64,000 bases of DNA, from assembly GCF_900187355.1 (NCBI RefSeq), contig NZ_LT906451.1, positions 496,501 to 560,500 of the forward strand, in the 5' to 3' direction. Shown in pieces: positions 60,371 through 64,000 of this stretch (position 1 is its first letter; each line of letters begins with the position of its first letter). The stretch comes from Legionella lansingensis. GTDB lineage: Bacteria; Pseudomonadota; Gammaproteobacteria; Legionellales; Legionellaceae. The notes beneath the pieces were generated by a model that saw only the letters and a list, made by a program, of their open reading frames with translations, had not been told where the DNA came from and made no database searches. Position numbers and translations under genes: made by a program.

Positions 60371-61450
60371 ATGAATAAAAACTCAGAAATCAAGGGTAAG
60401 AGTCCTGTTCTTAGCTTTACGGCAGGTTTAATTCTTGTATCACTGATTGGTTATTTGCTGATTGCCGGACGAAGCTTATTAATTCCTTTGGTTATCGCTA
60501 TTTTTATTTGGCATTTACTAAACACGATCAATAATTCAGTGCAGCGAACGCCTTTCATTGGAGCCAAATTACCCAATTGGCTTAGCATGGTGCTGGCATT
60601 GGCGGTTGTGGTTCTGTTAGTAAAAATCTTGATTGACATTATCACCAATAATGTCAGCGATGTGATTGCAGCCTCTCCGCGCTACCAAGAGAACTTAACC
60701 CATATTTTTAATACTATGGATCGTCGATTTCATATCAAGGCGATGGACAATGTTGATAATTTCCTGCAAGATTTAAGTGTGCAACGCATTTTAGTGAATA
60801 TTTATGGGGTATTTACCACGATAACTGGTTCGGCTGTCTTGATTGTCTTATATGTTGTTTTTCTTTTTGTTGAGCAACATTTTTTTAGACAAAAACTTGA
60901 TGCGCTTGTCCCACAAATGGGACATCGCCAGTTGGTCAATAACATCCTCACCCATATCGTTAAAGATACGCAAACATACTTGGGAATAAAAACAATGCTT
61001 AGTCTCGTGACAGCGGTTGGCAGTTGGATTGTCATGAAGTCAGTAGGCCTTGATTTTGCAGAGTTCTGGGCACTGTTAATCTTTTTTCTGAATTTCATTC
61101 CGAACATCGGTGCGATATTAGCAACGGCGTTTCCAATGCTATTGGCTCTGATTCAATTTCAAAGCTGGGTACCTTTTCTGGTCATTACCATAGGGATTGT
61201 AACCATACAATTTATCATAGGAAATCTCGTGGAGCCTCGTTTTCTCGGTAAGTCCTTAAACGTCAGCCCTTTTGTTATTTTAATTGCCTTGGCGTTCTGG
61301 GGCGCGATTTGGGGTATCTTAGGTATGTTTTTATCTGTACCGATTACGGTCATGATGATGATTATCTTTGCTCATTTTGATGCAACACGACCGATAGCTA
61401 TCTTGCTATCACAAGATGGCTACATAAAAAAAGCGTACGAGGCGTTGTAG
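60371..61450 (+). CDS. AI-2E family membrane permease
   Basis: This 359-residue membrane protein has about eight hydrophobic helices and the family block FFLNFIPNIGAILATAFPM, then LVEPRFLGKSLNVSPFVILI and FWGAIWGILGMFLSVPITV. AI-2E members include autoinducer exporters and Na+/H+ antiporters; the substrate is not predictable. It is divergent from recG with 37 bases between starts, so their promoters overlap. Confidence 0.9.
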   Translation: MNKNSEIKGKSPVLSFTAGLILVSLIGYLLIAGRSLLIPLVIAIFIWHLLNTINNSVQRTPFIGAKLPNWLSMVLALAVVVLLVKILIDIITNNVSDVIAASPRYQENLTHIFNTMDRRFHIKAMDNVDNFLQDLSVQRILVNIYGVFTTITGSAVLIVLYVVFLFVEQHFFRQKLDALVPQMGHRQLVNNILTHIVKDTQTYLGIKTMLSLVTAVGSWIVMKSVGLDFAEFWALLIFFLNFIPNIGAILATAFPMLLALIQFQSWVPFLVITIGIVTIQFIIGNLVEPRFLGKSLNVSPFVILIALAFWGAIWGILGMFLSVPITVMMMIIFAHFDATRPIAILLSQDGYIKKAYEAL

Positions 61451-61478
61451 TGATTGGAGAATGTTTACCAGACGGTGT

Positions 61479-61563
61479 ATCCTCTCACCCGCCGCGCTAC
61501 GCGCGTCGACCTCTCCCACAAGGGGAGAGGTATCTTCCTTTGTGGGAGGGTAGGGTGAGGGGG
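61479..61563. repeat. CTCTCCCACAA repeat, copy 2 (inverted)
   Basis: CGTCGACCTCTCCCACAAGG and TTTGTGGGAGGGTAGGGTGA mark the block, which aligns in reverse orientation with 58141-58231. It lies between convergent genes and could help end both transcripts. Confidence 0.75.
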
Positions 61564-61566
61564 CTC

Positions 61567-62691
61567 TTATTGTGAGGCGCCTCTCATATCAATCTCCCAA
61601 ACATCAACCACCCGGTTATTACTCGTGATATAAAATTTATCAAACAAATTAATGGTTGGGTCACAGTGCGGTACGATCAGTTCAATCACTTCGCCATTGA
61701 CAGGTAAATTGCCATTGGCGGAGGTTAACTTACCATGCTCATCACCGAAACCGCCCCAATCATATTCGAGATAATCATGGCTTATTACTTTCGGTCGATG
61801 GTTCTTATCCACATAGATTGATTTTGTGCCTGCATCGACGGTTACATGGTCAGAGCGATTACTGCTAATCACTGTTGTAAGTAGCGTTAGTGAATGCTTG
61901 AAATGAGTAAAATGTTCTTTATTTTCTCTCGAACCAATTGCCGCATATTCAATATCCATCACCGTATAGGAACCTGGTTGGATTTCAGTGACTTCTGATG
62001 CTTGGATATCAATGTCGTAGGTTCCTGTGCCACTACCCGTTAAAATCGGACAAGGTAAGCCATGTTTCTTAAATTCATTGACAACGTCGCTTGCCAGTTG
62101 CATCGTTTTTAATGATCTGAGTTTGCGTTCCTCATAAGATGAAATATGCTGCAGGTTTCCTGCATAGCATTGAATTCCTGCAAGATTTAACCACTTGGAT
62201 TGGTGAATTTGCTTAGCAAAGTCGAGAGCGTGCTGTGGTGCTACACCAGTCCTACCCAAACCGGGATCGAGATCCACTAATACATTGATTGGTTGCTTAT
62301 GAAATGCTGCTGCTTTTTCCAAATGAAGTAAATTGTCTCTATTGTCTGCCACAATAAGGGTATCGGGAGCTTTTTTAAGACAATGAAAGAGTCTTTCAAT
62401 CTTAAAAGAAGTCACAATGGGTGAAGTGATCAATACCCCGGTAACCCCTTGATTAATTAATACTTTAGCTTCAGAGACTTTGGCGGCACTAATACCAATT
62501 GCACCATACTCAAGCTGAAGCTTAGCTAACGTTGTACATTTATGCGTTTTACAGTGGGGTCTGATATTTACATGATGTTGTAGACTGTGTTGACGCATGC
62601 GATCCAGGTTATATGCTAGTTTTTCTCTATCAATAACTAGACAAGGCGTATCTAAGGCCCATTTATCTGCACCAATAAATGACTTTGACAT
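61567..62691 (-). CDS. DSD1-type PLP enzyme (D-threonine aldolase / D-serine dehydratase-like)
   Basis: This is a 374-residue fold-type III protein. The cofactor lysine is Lys48 in IRPHCKTHKC. The C-terminal His342-Cys343-Asp344 (LIVPHCDPTINLFDKFY) matches the zinc site of eukaryotic-type D-serine dehydratases and D-threonine aldolases. TGSGTGTYDID binds phosphate. It would cleave or dehydrate beta-hydroxy D-amino acids. Stand-alone gene. Confidence 0.88.
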   Translation of the reverse strand: MSKSFIGADKWALDTPCLVIDREKLAYNLDRMRQHSLQHHVNIRPHCKTHKCTTLAKLQLEYGAIGISAAKVSEAKVLINQGVTGVLITSPIVTSFKIERLFHCLKKAPDTLIVADNRDNLLHLEKAAAFHKQPINVLVDLDPGLGRTGVAPQHALDFAKQIHQSKWLNLAGIQCYAGNLQHISSYEERKLRSLKTMQLASDVVNEFKKHGLPCPILTGSGTGTYDIDIQASEVTEIQPGSYTVMDIEYAAIGSRENKEHFTHFKHSLTLLTTVISSNRSDHVTVDAGTKSIYVDKNHRPKVISHDYLEYDWGGFGDEHGKLTSANGNLPVNGEVIELIVPHCDPTINLFDKFYITSNNRVVDVWEIDMRGASQ

Positions 62692-62973
62692 CGTTCTTTC
62701 CGCAAGAGTTTGTTGAGCGGGAATATAGCAGAAAATAGAACGTAAAAAACTGTCAAAACGACGTATTTATCCAGTAAATTAATACTCTATCCAGATAAAA
62801 ATCTGTTATTGCTTCACCTTGTTCACAATGACGGCATTAGCGGTTTTGTCGAATAAAAAATTGTCCTATATGGATTGGTTCTTAATATTGCGTTAATAAT
62901 TTATTCATATTCCCTTAATGTTTATTTTATAAAATTGTCATTCTGAATCTATTCTGATCAGGTGAAGAAACAA

Positions 62974-64000
62974 ATGAAAGTAATTATCGGTGCAGGTCCA
63001 GCAGGCTTATATGCTGCTATTAAATTAAGAAAAGCAGGTATTAAGGATGTCGTTATCTATGATCCTCGCGCTGGCGAATATACTCGTCCGGGGCATCTGA
63101 ACGAAAATGCATTTAGAAAAGCTGAGGACGGCATTGGTAAAAAATTTTGGCAAGGTAGATTTGGTCATATCAAAGATTTTGAGAGAGCACTCTACGAAGA
63201 GGCTTTAAAATTAGGGATAAAAATAGAAAAAAAGCGTTTCGTAGGCCTTCGTGAAGACAGCAAAAACCCTGGTGTTATTGTTAATGATGGAACAAATGAT
63301 GAATTTGTTCCTGCAGATTATGTTTTTGATTGTACTGGTTCGCGTCGTGACGTCATTAAAGAAGTAAATGCTCTCTGTCCCGAGTCTCCTTTGAAACTGA
63401 AAGACGTGACTGACGTTCCAGTAAAAAATCATTTTCTTGCTTACGTGAAGCTGAGCGAGGATCAATTAGATCGCATTAATGAAGCTCATGAGTTAGAACC
63501 TCTGAGAACTCTTGATTCCTTATCTTTTGCACGATCAATAGTTAAGTTAAGAGAACTCGGCTGGAAGGAATTCACCACTCCACGGTGCTACGGTGTTTAC
63601 TTCGGTAAAGGAAAATCGTGCTTATATTTACAAACCCCTGATAACTTAGCAAAAACCGATCATGACAGATGGGTACAAACTGTTTTGGAGTGTCACATCA
63701 CACCGGTTGGTTATCAACATCTACCGCCTTCAAAAAAATATAGTCACAAGCCACGATTTGTAGCATTTCCAGTCAGTGCTCAAGCCTTGGAGCAAGTCTC
63801 GTATAAAGGAAAAAATTTGCCCGAAGTTATTGCACTAGGTGATGCACAAATCGATCCGAATTATTATTTGGCACATGGTATCAGGAATGGTATGTCCCGC
63901 ATTGACGCTTTATTTGATACCATGGAGATTTTCGATGGCAAAATTTATTATTTTAACGAGGGAGACTATCTGGCAGAAATTCAGAATCTCCTACGCGAAC
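62974..64000 (+). CDS. FAD-dependent oxidoreductase, truncated by the window edge
   Basis: The frame opens at ATG 62974 (AGGTGAAG site upstream) and is still open at base 64000, giving 342 residues without a stop. The FAD motif MKVIIGAGPAGLYAAIKLRK is at the N-terminus, VFDCTGSRRD in the middle and VIALGDAQIDPNYYLAHGIR near 292-310, as in aromatic-hydroxylase, KMO or MICAL-like flavoproteins. The substrate is unknown. The remainder lies outside the window, so domains beyond the flavin unit cannot be judged. Confidence 0.75.
   Translation, partial: MKVIIGAGPAGLYAAIKLRKAGIKDVVIYDPRAGEYTRPGHLNENAFRKAEDGIGKKFWQGRFGHIKDFERALYEEALKLGIKIEKKRFVGLREDSKNPGVIVNDGTNDEFVPADYVFDCTGSRRDVIKEVNALCPESPLKLKDVTDVPVKNHFLAYVKLSEDQLDRINEAHELEPLRTLDSLSFARSIVKLRELGWKEFTTPRCYGVYFGKGKSCLYLQTPDNLAKTDHDRWVQTVLECHITPVGYQHLPPSKKYSHKPRFVAFPVSAQALEQVSYKGKNLPEVIALGDAQIDPNYYLAHGIRNGMSRIDALFDTMEIFDGKIYYFNEGDYLAEIQNLLRE

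Overview
The window looks like a chromosomal segment from a member of the Legionellaceae (gammaproteobacteria) or a close intracellular relative. Three things suggest this. The housekeeping blocks (rseP-bamA-skp-lpxD-fabZ-lpxA, rplU-rpmA-obgE, ispB/ychF/pth/rplY, radA, recG) have gammaproteobacterial content and order. Between them lie low-GC genes for eukaryotic-like or effector-like proteins: ankyrin repeats, an F-box, a YopT-like protease and a kinase-like fold. There is also a stand-alone DotI/IcmL-like protein, a family tied to the Dot/Icm type IVB secretion system. All of this is read by eye from sequence; no search was run.

Layout. 1-8.1 kb is the envelope and lipid A block on the + strand (rseP partial, bamA, skp, lpxD, fabZ, lpxA), followed by crcB and serS. 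8.2-15 kb is an accessory stretch: a secreted HIT-like protein, a large unknown protein, an ankyrin protein, a two-helix membrane protein, an F-box membrane protein, an outer-membrane barrel and a ten-cysteine secreted protein. 15.2-21.9 kb is a compact natural-product-like locus: an A-PCP-C NRPS, an MmpL/RND exporter directly upstream of it, and a divergent SDR reductase. 22.3-24.4 kb is a C58 (YopT-like) protease fused to ankyrin repeats, followed by tRNA-Pro(CGG). 24.6-32.1 kb is housekeeping (ispB, ychF, pth, rplY, rplU, rpmA, obgE, a CinA-like gene and a DUF457-type membrane protein). 32.2-41.8 kb is a second accessory island: a kinase-like protein, an 1185-residue protein with an apparent PLP-enzyme core, three unknowns and a ubiquitin-like/Mut7-C RNase. 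41.9-57.8 kb mixes metabolism (DUF72, PEBP, CAP, AKR, ispA, xseB, FAD oxidoreductase, radA, phasin-like, IcmL-like, patatin, Maf, ZIP, 2-hydroxyacid dehydrogenase, CDF, TusA-like, PP-loop tRNA thiolase-like). 57.8-64 kb holds a DnaA-box-rich spacer, recG, an AI-2E-type permease, a DSD1-type PLP enzyme and a truncated FAD-dependent gene at the right edge.

Several families of short palindromic repeats are scattered between genes: a CCCGCxTAxGCGGG element in two copies, a CTCTCCCACAA element in two inverted copies flanking recG and the permease, and a GGGACGTTCCC element in three copies, two of them starting inside a stop codon. One copy of the first family supplies the last codons and the stop of the NRPS gene. 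The strongest candidates for new biology are the C58-ankyrin protein, the PLP-like giant protein, the F-box membrane protein and the NRPS/MmpL/SDR locus.
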